Source: DTFZ01 sp050260375
Lineage (GTDB): Bacteria > Bacillota > Clostridia > Christensenellales > SZUA-584
Direction of reading: 5' to 3'
Length of the DNA stretch: 64,000 nt
NCBI GenBank assembly: GCA_050260375.1
Contig: JBLNCA010000039.1
Span: forward strand, 1 to 64,000
Position 1 is the stretch's first letter; every line of letters begins with the position of its first letter. The position numbers and the translations under genes are program-made. A model generated the notes under the pieces. The model was not told where the DNA came from. It did not search any database and saw only the letters and a list, made by a program, of their open reading frames with translations. This document shows positions 8,378 through 17,125 of this stretch, in pieces.

Positions 8378-9790
8378 TTACCATTTCGTATCGATGGGCT
8401 CGTTTCCCCATATGTTTTTAACGACGCTCCGCACCCTTTCAAGGTATGTGTCAAGCATCTGGAATTCCGTAACGCCGTTTATCTGTACGCAGTTGCGCAG
8501 CGTATCCCCTTCAAATAGCTTCATCACGTCTGGAGACTTTTCAGCGTCCTTGTAGTAGTACGTTATTGTGAGCAGCTCGTTTCCTTGCGGCTGAAGATTG
8601 TCGTACATATTGCCGTCGTTGGCGGCGCTCGTTATCAGCTCGTAGAACTTATAAAAGCGCTCTATGTCAAACGGCTGGCCGTTAAGCGTTACCGCGCGGT
8701 CTTCCTTTGTTTCTCCGCTGATCTCGAAAACGAGGGTCTCATTCGCCGTTGCAAGCTCTACTTTTGTAATGTCCGTGATCATCGGAGAGAGGAACCAGCG
8801 CACCGGAAGCTTCGAGTATTGTATATCCGCAAACAGCGGCTTCGGCACTTCGTATATTACGCCGTTGTCGTTGCACGACATATAATAAAGGCCGCCTTTC
8901 TCGATAAGCGCGAGCGAATAATGTACAACCTCCGCGTCCACTCCGTTTTTCAGGTCGAACTCAACCTGCATATACGGGCTGTCAAAGCCGAAAGCCGATA
9001 TCTGCTCGGGCGTAAGGTTGTAGCCCTCTATGTTGTTGGCGGTGACGCCTAGCAACGAATTCAGCAGGTCGATGCCGTATGTCTGGTCGAGTTCGTATAT
9101 GCCTTTGCCCATTACAAGGTGCGTGGGAGCGCCGAAAGAGGCCGCGAGTCGCGTGATTTCCTCATCTTCGCCCGTTACTGCTTTAAGCGTTACGGGCATA
9201 TCAAGCGGCCCGCCCGTAAACGTAACGTCCCGTACGGCCGAAAAGGGCGAGGACATCTGCAGCGGGGGCGTGATCACGTCTTCTACGAAATCCTTCTTGG
9301 GCAGCAGGAACGCGGAGCAGCGCTGCGCCTCCATCAGATACACCGCGCTTTTACCTTCCACGCTGCAGTAGTAGTTTCCCGTTATGCGCTCCTGATCGCC
9401 TATGTAAAACTTAAGCTCGCTGTCGTCGTTGTATACGACGTCTACTGTTGCGGCGGGCTTGTCAAGGCCGTAGAGAGCAAGGTCCCCGGGCGTTTCGTCG
9501 ACGACCTGCTTTACGCTTACCGCGGCGCAGTTCGTCATAAGGTCGTAGAACTCCTGTATATCGAGTATTACCGGGGGTATGTCATCCGAAACGTATCCGC
9601 CGTCCTCGGCGGTTATGTTAAAAGTGCCGTATTGGTTGCTTATGCTAGCCGTATTTATATCCGAAGCTTTGGAATCGCGCAGTACAAGCGGATTGCCGCT
9701 CTCGGCGGCAGGCATAAGAAGCCATGCCGCGACTGCAAGCAGCGCTACGCAAACGGCGACTGTTATTACAAGCCTTGTCTGCCTTGACAT
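8378..9790 (-). CDS. DUF4340 domain protein of a Gld-like ABC system
   Basis: This 470-residue protein has a single N-terminal membrane segment (LVITVAVCVALLAVAAWLL) and a long extracytoplasmic part of the DUF4340 type, rich in beta strands, with repeated similar blocks. In many bacteria such a protein follows the GldA-GldF-GldG ABC genes, exactly as here, and probably acts with them at the outer face of the membrane. It begins 3 bp after the GldG-like gene. AGGAGG is present but 12 bases from the ATG, which is unusually far. Its biochemical role is unknown. Confidence 0.8.
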   Translation of the reverse strand: MSRQTRLVITVAVCVALLAVAAWLLMPAAESGNPLVLRDSKASDINTASISNQYGTFNITAEDGGYVSDDIPPVILDIQEFYDLMTNCAAVSVKQVVDETPGDLALYGLDKPAATVDVVYNDDSELKFYIGDQERITGNYYCSVEGKSAVYLMEAQRCSAFLLPKKDFVEDVITPPLQMSSPFSAVRDVTFTGGPLDMPVTLKAVTGEDEEITRLAASFGAPTHLVMGKGIYELDQTYGIDLLNSLLGVTANNIEGYNLTPEQISAFGFDSPYMQVEFDLKNGVDAEVVHYSLALIEKGGLYYMSCNDNGVIYEVPKPLFADIQYSKLPVRWFLSPMITDITKVELATANETLVFEISGETKEDRAVTLNGQPFDIERFYKFYELITSAANDGNMYDNLQPQGNELLTITYYYKDAEKSPDVMKLFEGDTLRNCVQINGVTEFQMLDTYLERVRSVVKNIWGNEPIDTKW

Positions 9791-9793
9791 GCG

Positions 9794-11278
9794 TTACTTG
9801 TACCTCCTTACGAGCCAAATCACTATACCCGAAGCCAGTATAAGCAGCGGTATAACGCCCGCGAGTACGAGGCCTATTGTGCCCGCGTCCGCCGTAGTTA
9901 TAGCGAGCGTTCTGCCTGCGAGGGATTTCGGCTCGATGTTGACTACGTCCGTCCGCTGGAACACGTCGTTGAATATGTTGAGCATATAGCTGCCGTTGGA
10001 GAGCGACGTGTTCTGTATGCAGTACGAATCGAGCATCTGTGTCGAAGAGGCGACAAGCACCGACGATTTGCCCGCGAGCGTGCCGCTGGTGTTGTATATG
10101 CTCTTTGTGGACAGTATCATGGACGGGAAAGGGCCCCTCTGCGTCGCCTTGCTGGGCGAGAAATCCTCGCCCGCGTCGGGCGGCAGCACGGCCGTCGACG
10201 AGCCGAACGATAATAGCACCTCGGTGGACACGTCGCCTTTTACTTCGAAGAGCTGCGAAAGCGGCCTCGACAACGGCATCAGCACGGGCATCGAAGCGTC
10301 TTTGAGCATATCCCTGTATTTTTCGTTCGTATAGTCGGCTACAGGGTAGAACGGCTGAGACTGGTACGTGCGCGTCTCGGTAGTTTCGAACACCGCCCCG
10401 TCGCCCACAGAAACGCCCCATCCGGCAAGGAAGGTATTGATATTCGCCATAGGCTGCTGTGTGGCGTCCGCCGTATATACGAGCATCTTGCCGTATTTGC
10501 CGTTGTTATATAGAAAATCGCCCAGCTTTTTGAGCGCGTCTTCCGAAAGATCGACCTGCGGGGCGAGCAGCAGCGCGATGTCGTACTTATCGCCCAGCGG
10601 TTCCGTCGCTATGTTTACGTTTGAAACTACGTAGTTGTTGTCGGTAAGCAGTGTGGAAAACGGGCTCATTTCGGCAACGCTGTTGCCCGTAAGCACTGCG
10701 ACCTCTATCTGCTCGTCGGTCATAACGTAAAGGAACGCAGACGTAAGCGCTTCTTCCGCCCGCGACGAAATAATTTTAAGATTGCCTTCCTGGGTTTCAG
10801 TATAATTAAACATTTGATTGAGATGCAGCTGCTTTACCTTATCCCCGCGGACGACGAGTATATCGCCCTGCTGGAGCGAAAGGTCGGGGAACCTCGAAGC
10901 AAAAGTCGGGTCGTAAGCGAAGTCTATGTACGTAAGCGTTACGCGGCTCGACATCTTTGGATAAAGCTCCATAATATGCTGCATCTGCAGAAAGTACGAG
11001 TTAATGCCGTAAGAATCCGGCCTTGCAAGAACGTATATATCGACGTCTTTGTCAAGCGCTCCGAGCAGTGATTTGGTTTCCGGCCCTACTTCATACGCGG
11101 CGTTGGCTGTAAGGTCAAGGCTCAGCGGATAACGCTGGCTCAAACCGTAAGCTACCGCGTTAACGAGATACGTTGCCGCCACGACAAGGCAGAGCAACAC
11201 GGCGAGCATTACGGAGCGCCCGTGTTTTTTACGCGCTTCGCTGTTAACTGTTTCATTGTTTTTTGTTATCTGTTTCAT
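9794..11278 (-). CDS. GldG-like extracytoplasmic ABC subunit
   Basis: This 494-residue protein has membrane segments near residues 25-45 and at the very C-terminus (GTIGLVLAGVIPLLILASGIVIW) and a large domain of the GldG/ABC_transp_aux type between them, including SLDLTANAAYEVGPETKSLL. Such proteins couple to ABC-2 permeases; the family is named for gliding motility in Bacteroidetes but is widespread in non-gliding bacteria. The ATG at 11278 is preferred. A TTG at 11284 directly after the permease stop is an alternative with closer GGAG spacing. It is co-transcribed with the ATPase and permease upstream. Confidence 0.8.
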   Translation of the reverse strand: MKQITKNNETVNSEARKKHGRSVMLAVLLCLVVAATYLVNAVAYGLSQRYPLSLDLTANAAYEVGPETKSLLGALDKDVDIYVLARPDSYGINSYFLQMQHIMELYPKMSSRVTLTYIDFAYDPTFASRFPDLSLQQGDILVVRGDKVKQLHLNQMFNYTETQEGNLKIISSRAEEALTSAFLYVMTDEQIEVAVLTGNSVAEMSPFSTLLTDNNYVVSNVNIATEPLGDKYDIALLLAPQVDLSEDALKKLGDFLYNNGKYGKMLVYTADATQQPMANINTFLAGWGVSVGDGAVFETTETRTYQSQPFYPVADYTNEKYRDMLKDASMPVLMPLSRPLSQLFEVKGDVSTEVLLSFGSSTAVLPPDAGEDFSPSKATQRGPFPSMILSTKSIYNTSGTLAGKSSVLVASSTQMLDSYCIQNTSLSNGSYMLNIFNDVFQRTDVVNIEPKSLAGRTLAITTADAGTIGLVLAGVIPLLILASGIVIWLVRRYK

Positions 11279-11284
11279 AAGCAA

Positions 11285-11989
11285 CTAGCTCCATCTTTTT
11301 CTGTCCAGCACGGCTACCGTAAAGCTGAGAAACATCGCGCTGACGCTTAAGAAGAACACCACGTTCTGCAGCTCGAATATACCCAGCGTAAACGGATGGT
11401 AGCGGCTGTTGAACGAAAGGTTCCAAAGCAGCTCCTGCAAAAAAGGGCTCTTTACGGAATACGCGAGATAGTCTATTACGAAAAGGAACAGGCTCACCAC
11501 GAAGCTCGTTACTGCGGCTATAAGCTGGCTCTCGGTGAGCGACGACAGAAAAGCGCAGATAGCTATCAGCGTCATACCCAGCAAAAACAATCCCGCGAAG
11601 TTGCCTATTATCACCGGCCAGTCGGGCCGCGAAAAAAGCGACATCACCAGCGCGGCTATTATCGTGGAAAGTATCGCCGTAAAGTATACGCCCACGGCCG
11701 CGAAGTATTTGCCGAGCACTATGCCGGTGCGGGTTACCGGACTTGTGAGAAGCTGCTGGTCTATCTTTAAGCGCTTCTCCTCGCTGAACAGCCTCATAGT
11801 CAGTATGGGCGTCAAGAACAGCACCACGCTGAACAGCTCGGAGAACACGTTGCTCATATCCGTGGTGTTTTGCTGAAGATTATACGAATAGAAGAAGTAG
11901 CCCGAAAAGAAGAACATCGCCGCTACTATTACGAAACCCTGCGGCGTACGGTAATACGCCCTGCTTTCGCGTTTAAGTATTGCCCACAT
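11285..11989 (-). CDS. ABC-2 type permease, GldF-like
   Basis: This 234-residue integral membrane protein has about six hydrophobic segments. It starts MWAILKRESRAYYRTPQGF, typical of ABC-2 permeases, in which an amphipathic N-terminus precedes the first membrane helix. The short form starting at 11989 is chosen because GGAAGGAA lies just upstream and the ATPase stop codon is next to it. With the ATPase before it and the GldG and DUF4340 genes after it, it should form the channel of an exporter or membrane-remodelling complex of unknown cargo. Confidence 0.85.
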   Translation of the reverse strand: MWAILKRESRAYYRTPQGFVIVAAMFFFSGYFFYSYNLQQNTTDMSNVFSELFSVVLFLTPILTMRLFSEEKRLKIDQQLLTSPVTRTGIVLGKYFAAVGVYFTAILSTIIAALVMSLFSRPDWPVIIGNFAGLFLLGMTLIAICAFLSSLTESQLIAAVTSFVVSLFLFVIDYLAYSVKSPFLQELLWNLSFNSRYHPFTLGIFELQNVVFFLSVSAMFLSFTVAVLDRKRWS

Positions 11990-11990
11990 T

Positions 11991-12962
11991 TCAGTTTCCT
12001 TCCTTTCCGCCTGCGTTTGTGCCAGCTTCGCTGTGTTCTTCCACAAGGTGGAGGAATATATCCTCGAGCGAAAACTCGTTGCTGTGCGTATTCAATAGCG
12101 GCAAGTCTTCCTTTGCGAGCGCGCGGAAGACTTCCGCACGTATATCCCGCCCGTCGGCGCTCTCAATTACGTATTCACAGGCGCCCCGCTCCTTTTCTTC
12201 GCCCACCTTTACGGGCTTTATGCGGGGAATGCTTTCAAGCGCGCTCTTTACCCGCTCCCTGTCTCCCTGTATCAGCGCCGCGACGCGTGTGGATGATCTT
12301 ACAGAGCGGCCCAACGCTTCCGGCGTATCGTCCGCCACGAGCCTGCCGCCGTGCAGCATTATGACGCGCGTGCATATGTGCTGCACTTCGGAGAGTATAT
12401 GGGAAGAAAAAATGACTGTGCTTGTCTTGCCTATCTCTTTTATCACCGAGCGGATCTCAACAACCTGCGACGGGTCGAGTCCTACGGTGGGTTCGTCAAG
12501 TATAAGCACTTTCGGGTTGCCTATAAGCGCCTGGGCCAGCCCGACGCGCTGCCTGTAGCCTTTTGAGAGGTTGCGTACCATGCGGCCCGAAATATGGCCT
12601 ATTCCTACCTTCTCATATATTTCCTTAATATGCGCGCTGCGGTTTTTATTAACCTTTTTAAGGTCGCATATGAAGTCAAGGTATTCGCTGACGCGCATGT
12701 CGTTATAGAATACGAACTGCTCCGGAAGATACCCTATCGCTTTTTTTGCTTCCAGCGGCTCGCGGAAAACGTTGTGGCCGTCTATGCTCACCGTGCCCGC
12801 AGTCGCGCTTATATATCCGGTAATTATATTCATAATGGTGGATTTGCCGGCGCCGTTAAGACCCAAAAGCCCCAGCACTTCGCCGCCCTTCAAGCTGAAA
12901 CTCACGTCCTTCAATGCGAGTTTATCTCCGTATTGTTTCGTTAAACCCACAACCTCTATCAA
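11991..12962 (-). CDS. ABC transporter ATPase, GldA-like
   Basis: This ATP-binding subunit of about 323 residues has Walker A GLNGAGKST, signature LSKGYRQRVGLAQAL, Walker B VLILDEPTVGLDP and a switch His in SSHILSEV, followed by a C-terminal regulatory domain common in ABC-2 ATPases. I place the start at the TTG at 12962 (reading MIEVVGLTKQYG), which lies about nine bases after GAGGTG and gives the usual family N-terminus. A GTG at 12974 would add four residues. It is the first gene of a five-gene minus-strand run. Confidence 0.9.
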   Translation of the reverse strand: MIEVVGLTKQYGDKLALKDVSFSLKGGEVLGLLGLNGAGKSTIMNIITGYISATAGTVSIDGHNVFREPLEAKKAIGYLPEQFVFYNDMRVSEYLDFICDLKKVNKNRSAHIKEIYEKVGIGHISGRMVRNLSKGYRQRVGLAQALIGNPKVLILDEPTVGLDPSQVVEIRSVIKEIGKTSTVIFSSHILSEVQHICTRVIMLHGGRLVADDTPEALGRSVRSSTRVAALIQGDRERVKSALESIPRIKPVKVGEEKERGACEYVIESADGRDIRAEVFRALAKEDLPLLNTHSNEFSLEDIFLHLVEEHSEAGTNAGGKEGN

Positions 12963-13244
12963 TGTGACGCACACCTCATTTCATATTGCGTTTACCGTGG
13001 TATTACTGGATTATTGCCAAAAGTTACATTATTTAGCCAGTGTATAGTATCCCTTATCGACGCTGACAGCCGCATAAGCATAAGAGGTCTAACCATGCTC
13101 GCACGAACAATATGTTACCACACTTCATAAACCGATACAATAGACAGCGCTTTCGTTCGTTTAAATTAACAGTTTATTCAAATACGTGACAATCATCATT
13201 AACCTATGAGGCAAACAAGCGGCTCCCGCAGAGTTTTTTTGAAA
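12963..13244. other. Intergenic region with no gene seen
   Basis: This is the divergent space between the export operon and the epimerase operon. No open frame with a ribosome site and no clear hairpin was found. It must hold the promoter of the minus-strand export operon, but I could not pick a convincing one. Confidence 0.5.
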
Positions 13245-13271
13245 TGGTTATACCTTTTCGTGGTTATACCA
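13245..13271. promoter_or_regulatory. Paired operator TGGTTATACC(A)
   Basis: TGGTTATACC lies at 13245-13254 and a full TGGTTATACCA at 13261-13271, with centres 16 bp apart. The second copy runs straight into TTGACA, exactly as at 3496-3512. The shared stretch TGGTTATACCATTGACA is 17 bases long. Confidence 0.7.
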
Positions 13272-13301
13272 TTGACAACGGTACATATTGGGTGATAGAA
13301 T
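13272..13301 (+). promoter_or_regulatory. Promoter of the epimerase/sugar-binding-protein unit
   Basis: TTGACA (13272-13277), an 18-bp spacer and TAGAAT (13296-13301). It drives transcription toward 13460 with a leader of about 150 nt and is overlapped by the paired operator. Confidence 0.65.
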
Positions 13302-13459
13302 CAACATACAAACAAGAGCTTCAAAGAATTTTCAGGGCGGTGCAGCTTGAAAAAGAGTAATTATATTCAACGCTTACACGACTAAAACATGAATATCTGG
13401 GGAAATTTTATACTAAATCAGGTTTTAACGCTAAAAAACAAAATAAGGAGGGAAAAAAT

Positions 13460-14404
13460 ATGAAGGTTGGCCTTTATTCTATTTCGTGTTCAGGTACTTG
13501 GTTTAACGACAGGCCCGCGCTCACGGTGGAGGAATTTGTTGATACGGCTAAAAAATACGGGTACGACGGCGTCGAAATAGACTTAAAACGGCCGCACGGC
13601 TCACCGCTCGATCTGGACAGCAAACGCTGTCGTGAGATAAAAGCCTATGTGAAAGGCAAGGGGCTTGAGATGGCGGGCGTTGCTGCCAACAACAATTTCG
13701 TCTCGCCCGTGCCCGAGCAGATAGAAAACGAATTGCTGATGGTAAGAGAACAGATAAGGGTCGCAAAAGAGCTGGGCGCCCCGGTGCTCAGGCTGTTCGT
13801 GGCCTGGAGGGGAATAGTTTTCAGAAACGGCATTGCGACTTATGAAGTAACCGCCAGGAACAACACGTACTACGAAGCGCTTGATTACGAGCTTCGCATG
13901 AGGGCGGTAGAGTGCTTCAAGGAATGCTCGAAATGGGCGGAAGATGCAGGCGTCATACTTGCGCTGCAAAACCATCATCCGATAATCGAAGACTATCACG
14001 ACATGCTCGACTTCGTTAAATGGGTGGATTCGCCGAACTTCAAGTGCGCGTTCGACGTACCCTGCCTTGGCTGGACAAAAGAGGTGCAGGACGATGAATA
14101 TGTGGCTCAGGCTGTAAGGGAAGTAGGCGACCTTCAGGTTATATCGCATGCGAACGCCGAGTTTGAGGAAGACAGCGACGGTACGATACGCATGATAACC
14201 ATAGACCGCCATATACAGCCGGTGCTTACGAATTATCCGGTGTTTATAAAGACGCTTAAGGAAATCGGCTACAAAGGCTATATCAATTTCGAGTTCTGCC
14301 ATATGCCATTCCAGAACGGAAAAATACTCGGATATAACGACTATATCGAAAAACAGATTGAGCTTGCCCAGAAATACCTTCGCAATCTGATTGAGACAGC
14401 GTGA
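13460..14404 (+). CDS. Sugar phosphate isomerase/epimerase (TIM barrel)
   Basis: This 314-residue protein of the xylose-isomerase-like TIM-barrel family (AP endonuclease 2 fold) includes hexulose-3-epimerases, inosose isomerases and recently described lyases acting on 3-keto glycosides. It has the metal-binding pattern of the family: GYDGVEIDLKRPHG near the start, ALQNHHP in the middle, a conserved His in ISHANAEF and a final INFEFC glutamate. AAGGAGG precedes the ATG. It is the first gene after the operator-controlled promoter and precedes a sugar-binding lipoprotein. The substrate is unknown. Confidence 0.82.
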   Translation: MKVGLYSISCSGTWFNDRPALTVEEFVDTAKKYGYDGVEIDLKRPHGSPLDLDSKRCREIKAYVKGKGLEMAGVAANNNFVSPVPEQIENELLMVREQIRVAKELGAPVLRLFVAWRGIVFRNGIATYEVTARNNTYYEALDYELRMRAVECFKECSKWAEDAGVILALQNHHPIIEDYHDMLDFVKWVDSPNFKCAFDVPCLGWTKEVQDDEYVAQAVREVGDLQVISHANAEFEEDSDGTIRMITIDRHIQPVLTNYPVFIKTLKEIGYKGYINFEFCHMPFQNGKILGYNDYIEKQIELAQKYLRNLIETA

Positions 14405-14527
14405 CAAGTAAAGCGCTATACGTATGATATGTCTTCATATCGGTATAATTAAAAAAGAAGGCAGGCAAACGTTACAAAACTTAAAATCGAAGCGCAATGC
14501 GCTTTGATCATAAAAAAAGGAGGAAAA

Positions 14528-15688
14528 ATGATGAACAAATATGTACTGACAGTGCTGGTTGTATGCGTGTTGGTGTTTGCATTGGTAGGCTGCAATACCC
14601 AAGCGCCACAGACTTCGCCGGGAACTTCGGCAGCGCCGCCAACATCTGCGGCTCCGGCAGAATCGCAAGCTCCGGCAGAATCGCAAGCTCCGGCAGAATC
14701 GGGAGCTACGGCAACTAAAGACTTAAAGCTTCTGTCCCAGAACGCTGTTATCGAGGGCAACGCTTACCGCGTCGTCTATGAGCGCAACATTCAGGAAGCC
14801 GCAGCAGCAGCCGCGGAATATGGCCTCAATGTCTCCTACACCTCGTCCGTTTCCAACTGGGATGCGGCGACGGAGTCCCAGCAGCTTGAGCAGGCTGTCA
14901 ACGCCGGGTACGACATTATACTCGTTAACCCCGTTGCGCCGACAGGACTCGATCCGATAATCGAAAAGGCTCTGGCAGCAGGCATCACCTACATCAACTG
15001 CGACTGCGAATACTATTCCAACAAGATACTCAATATCGCCACGGACCAGTATTATCTGGGATATAAAGCGGCTACATATGTCGGCGACGTGCTTGGAAAA
15101 GGCGGCAAGGTCGTTATGATCAACGCTATCGAAGGCAACGCTGCCAACGAGCAGAGGGAAGCCGGCTTCAACAAGGGCATCGAAGAAAAAGGCCTTGACG
15201 TTGTTGCGACCGGCAACCACGACTGGGATACCGTTAAGTGCCAGCAGATCATGACCGAGATACTGAACTCCGGCGTAAAATTCGACGGCGTTCTCGTATC
15301 GCAGGGTGCTGAAGCCGTTATTAAGGCGTTCCAGAACACGAATACCCCGTGGCCCAAGGCTATAGGCTTTGGCGATTCCGGCGAGTACATGCAGATGATG
15401 CTCGAGATCAACAAAGACAGCGAAGTGCTTCCGTACATCGTAATAAGCAACCCGCCGGGAGTCGGTGGATCCGCTCTTAACTTCGGACTCAACCAGATTC
15501 TTGGCTACAAGCTGAAGGAAGGCGTCTACGACAATCCGGAATACAACAGCATTTACCTGAAATCCAAGGTCTGGTATACGTATGAAAACCAGGAAGAGTA
15601 TCGCGAACTAGCCGAGACAACGGCGCCTGGAGATACCATATCTTACTGGCTGACGATTGACGAAGTCAGGAATGAGTATTTCCAATAA
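14528..15688 (+). CDS. Sugar ABC transporter substrate-binding lipoprotein
   Basis: This 386-residue periplasmic-binding-protein-like lipoprotein (Peripla_BP_4, ribose/galactose type) has a signal sequence ending in a lipobox (FALVGCN), so the Cys should be lipidated and the protein held outside the membrane. A Pro/Ala/Glu/Ser linker with three PAESQA-type repeats follows, then the two-lobed domain. AAGGAGG lies before tandem ATGs at 14528 and 14531. Its ATPase and permeases are very likely the genes at 21687-25253, with catabolic genes lying between. The strong hairpin after its stop suggests that its mRNA is kept more abundant than the rest. Confidence 0.88.
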   Translation: MMNKYVLTVLVVCVLVFALVGCNTQAPQTSPGTSAAPPTSAAPAESQAPAESQAPAESGATATKDLKLLSQNAVIEGNAYRVVYERNIQEAAAAAAEYGLNVSYTSSVSNWDAATESQQLEQAVNAGYDIILVNPVAPTGLDPIIEKALAAGITYINCDCEYYSNKILNIATDQYYLGYKAATYVGDVLGKGGKVVMINAIEGNAANEQREAGFNKGIEEKGLDVVATGNHDWDTVKCQQIMTEILNSGVKFDGVLVSQGAEAVIKAFQNTNTPWPKAIGFGDSGEYMQMMLEINKDSEVLPYIVISNPPGVGGSALNFGLNQILGYKLKEGVYDNPEYNSIYLKSKVWYTYENQEEYRELAETTAPGDTISYWLTIDEVRNEYFQ

Positions 15689-15720
15689 TACTGCAAAGCA
15701 GTAAATCAAGGATGATAAAT

Positions 15721-15748
15721 GCTCGGTCAGCGGTTTCGCTGACCGAGC
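15721..15748 (+). other. Perfect 12-bp hairpin after the binding-protein gene
   Basis: GCTCGGTCAGCG and CGCTGACCGAGC pair around a GTTT loop. No T run follows, so it may be an mRNA-stabilising 3' end rather than a terminator. It lies just before the tandem repeat array. Confidence 0.75.
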
Positions 15749-15782
15749 GCCTATCTTAAGTATTGCAAGAAACGTCTCTTAA

Positions 15783-15950
15783 CCGGAGTCCCCAGCAAGC
15801 CGAAGGCTTGATGGGGTAAAAACCGGGGTCCCCAAAAAGACATTAGGCTTTTTGGGGTGTAAATACGGGGTCCCCGGCAAGCTGCAAGGCTTGATGGGGT
15901 AATAATCGGGGTCCCCAAAAAGACATTAGGCTTTTTGGGGTGTAAGTATC
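15783..15950. repeat. Tandem array of four palindromic repeat units
   Basis: Four units start at about 15784, 15824, 15866 and 15907 (40-42 bp apart). Units 1 and 3 have a CCCCAGCAAG/CTTGATGGGG-type stem; units 2 and 4 have CCCCAAAAAG/CTTTTTGGGG and are almost identical to each other. Most start CGGGGTCCCC and end GGGGTGTAA or GGGGTAA. The array fills the gap between the sugar-binding lipoprotein and a Gfo/Idh gene. Other copies are scattered through the window. Confidence 0.85.
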
Positions 15951-15995
15951 GGTTTTCCAATTCTTGAAGAAATCTATTTTCGGAGGAGAACAAAA

Positions 15996-17114
15996 ATGAA
16001 AAATGGCAAGCTCACGGCTGCTGTAATAAGCGCCGGCATGATTGCGAACAAAGCCCACATTCCGGCATATCTTAACTTGAAAGATAAAGTTGAGCTGCTG
16101 GCCGTGTGCGATATGAACGAAGCGGTAGCAAAGGCGACAGCCGAGCGCTATGGTATTCCCCGATATTATAAAGACGCAAAAAAGATGCTGGAGGATACAA
16201 AGCCGGACATCGTTTCCGTCTGCACGCCCAACGCGTCGCACAAGTATCTTGCCTCAATGGCGCTTGAAAGCGGAGCGCACGTCGCGTGCGAAAAGCCTCT
16301 GGCCTTGACATATAAAGACACAAAAGAGCTATTCGATCTCGCCAAACAAAAAGGCAGGCACCTTTTTGCGTGCCAGACATTAAGGTACATGGATGAGTTC
16401 GCCGTGGCTAAAGAGCTTGTGGACTCGGGCGGTTTCGGCAAGCTGTATTTTTCCGAGATAAACCTGATACGCAGAAGAGGCATACCAAAGTGGGGTACGT
16501 TCCACCTGCTCGAGACGAACGGCGGCGGAGCGTTTTGCGACCTTGGCGTGCACATGATTGACTCGATACTCTGGATAATGGGCAACCCGTCCTTTGAGGC
16601 GATAAGCGGCAGCACCGCGTCTTATATAGGGCGCAGCGAGAGCAATATAATCACGAGCCTCGCGGAGAGCGGAGCGCCGGCGGGAGTATTCAACGCGAGG
16701 GAGTTCTCTCCCGAGGAATTTGAAGTTGAGGAGTTTGCCGCGGGGTCCATACGCCTTTCGGGCGGCATAAGGATCAACTTCAAGATATCGTGGGCGGTCA
16801 ACCTTCCCAACGAGTTCGGTATAAGCCTGGCGGGAAGCAAGGCAGGCCTTTCGATACCCAAGATGGAGATGTATTCCACGATGGGCCGTTATCAGGTGGA
16901 TATCAAGCCGCGCATATTCAAACAGGGCAAATACGAGGGCAAGGATTTCTCGGGGCATTATTATCTGCTTGAAGACGCCGTCAATTTCCTGATGGGAGAA
17001 GGCAGGCTGCCCGTACAGCCGGAGGAGACGCTTAACGTAGCGGCAATAATAGACGCTTTCTATATGTCGGCGCGCGAAGGTCGCGAAGTAAGCGCCTCGG
17101 AAATAGTGAAGTAA
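15996..17114 (+). CDS. Gfo/Idh/MocA family oxidoreductase
   Basis: This 372-residue NAD(P)-dependent oxidoreductase has a Rossmann start (TAAVISAGMIANKAHIPAY) that keeps the fold pattern although the usual GxGxxG glycines are partly replaced. It has CEKPLALTYKDT near residue 98 and GGGAFCDLGVHMID in the substrate domain. The ribosome site CGGAGGAG is strong. A second, different Gfo/Idh gene follows 11 bp later and then the glycyl-radical activase, so these three form one unit. Two such enzymes side by side often oxidise and later re-reduce the same sugar ring; that role is inferred here. Confidence 0.88.
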   Translation: MKNGKLTAAVISAGMIANKAHIPAYLNLKDKVELLAVCDMNEAVAKATAERYGIPRYYKDAKKMLEDTKPDIVSVCTPNASHKYLASMALESGAHVACEKPLALTYKDTKELFDLAKQKGRHLFACQTLRYMDEFAVAKELVDSGGFGKLYFSEINLIRRRGIPKWGTFHLLETNGGGAFCDLGVHMIDSILWIMGNPSFEAISGSTASYIGRSESNIITSLAESGAPAGVFNAREFSPEEFEVEEFAAGSIRLSGGIRINFKISWAVNLPNEFGISLAGSKAGLSIPKMEMYSTMGRYQVDIKPRIFKQGKYEGKDFSGHYYLLEDAVNFLMGEGRLPVQPEETLNVAAIIDAFYMSAREGREVSASEIVK

Positions 17115-17125
17115 AGAGGTCGCAT

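Noticed and set aside
15783..15950. Possible CRISPR array
   Set aside because: Units are directly adjacent, every unit is itself a hairpin, there are no unique spacers of constant length and no cas genes are nearby. Copies also occur singly elsewhere.
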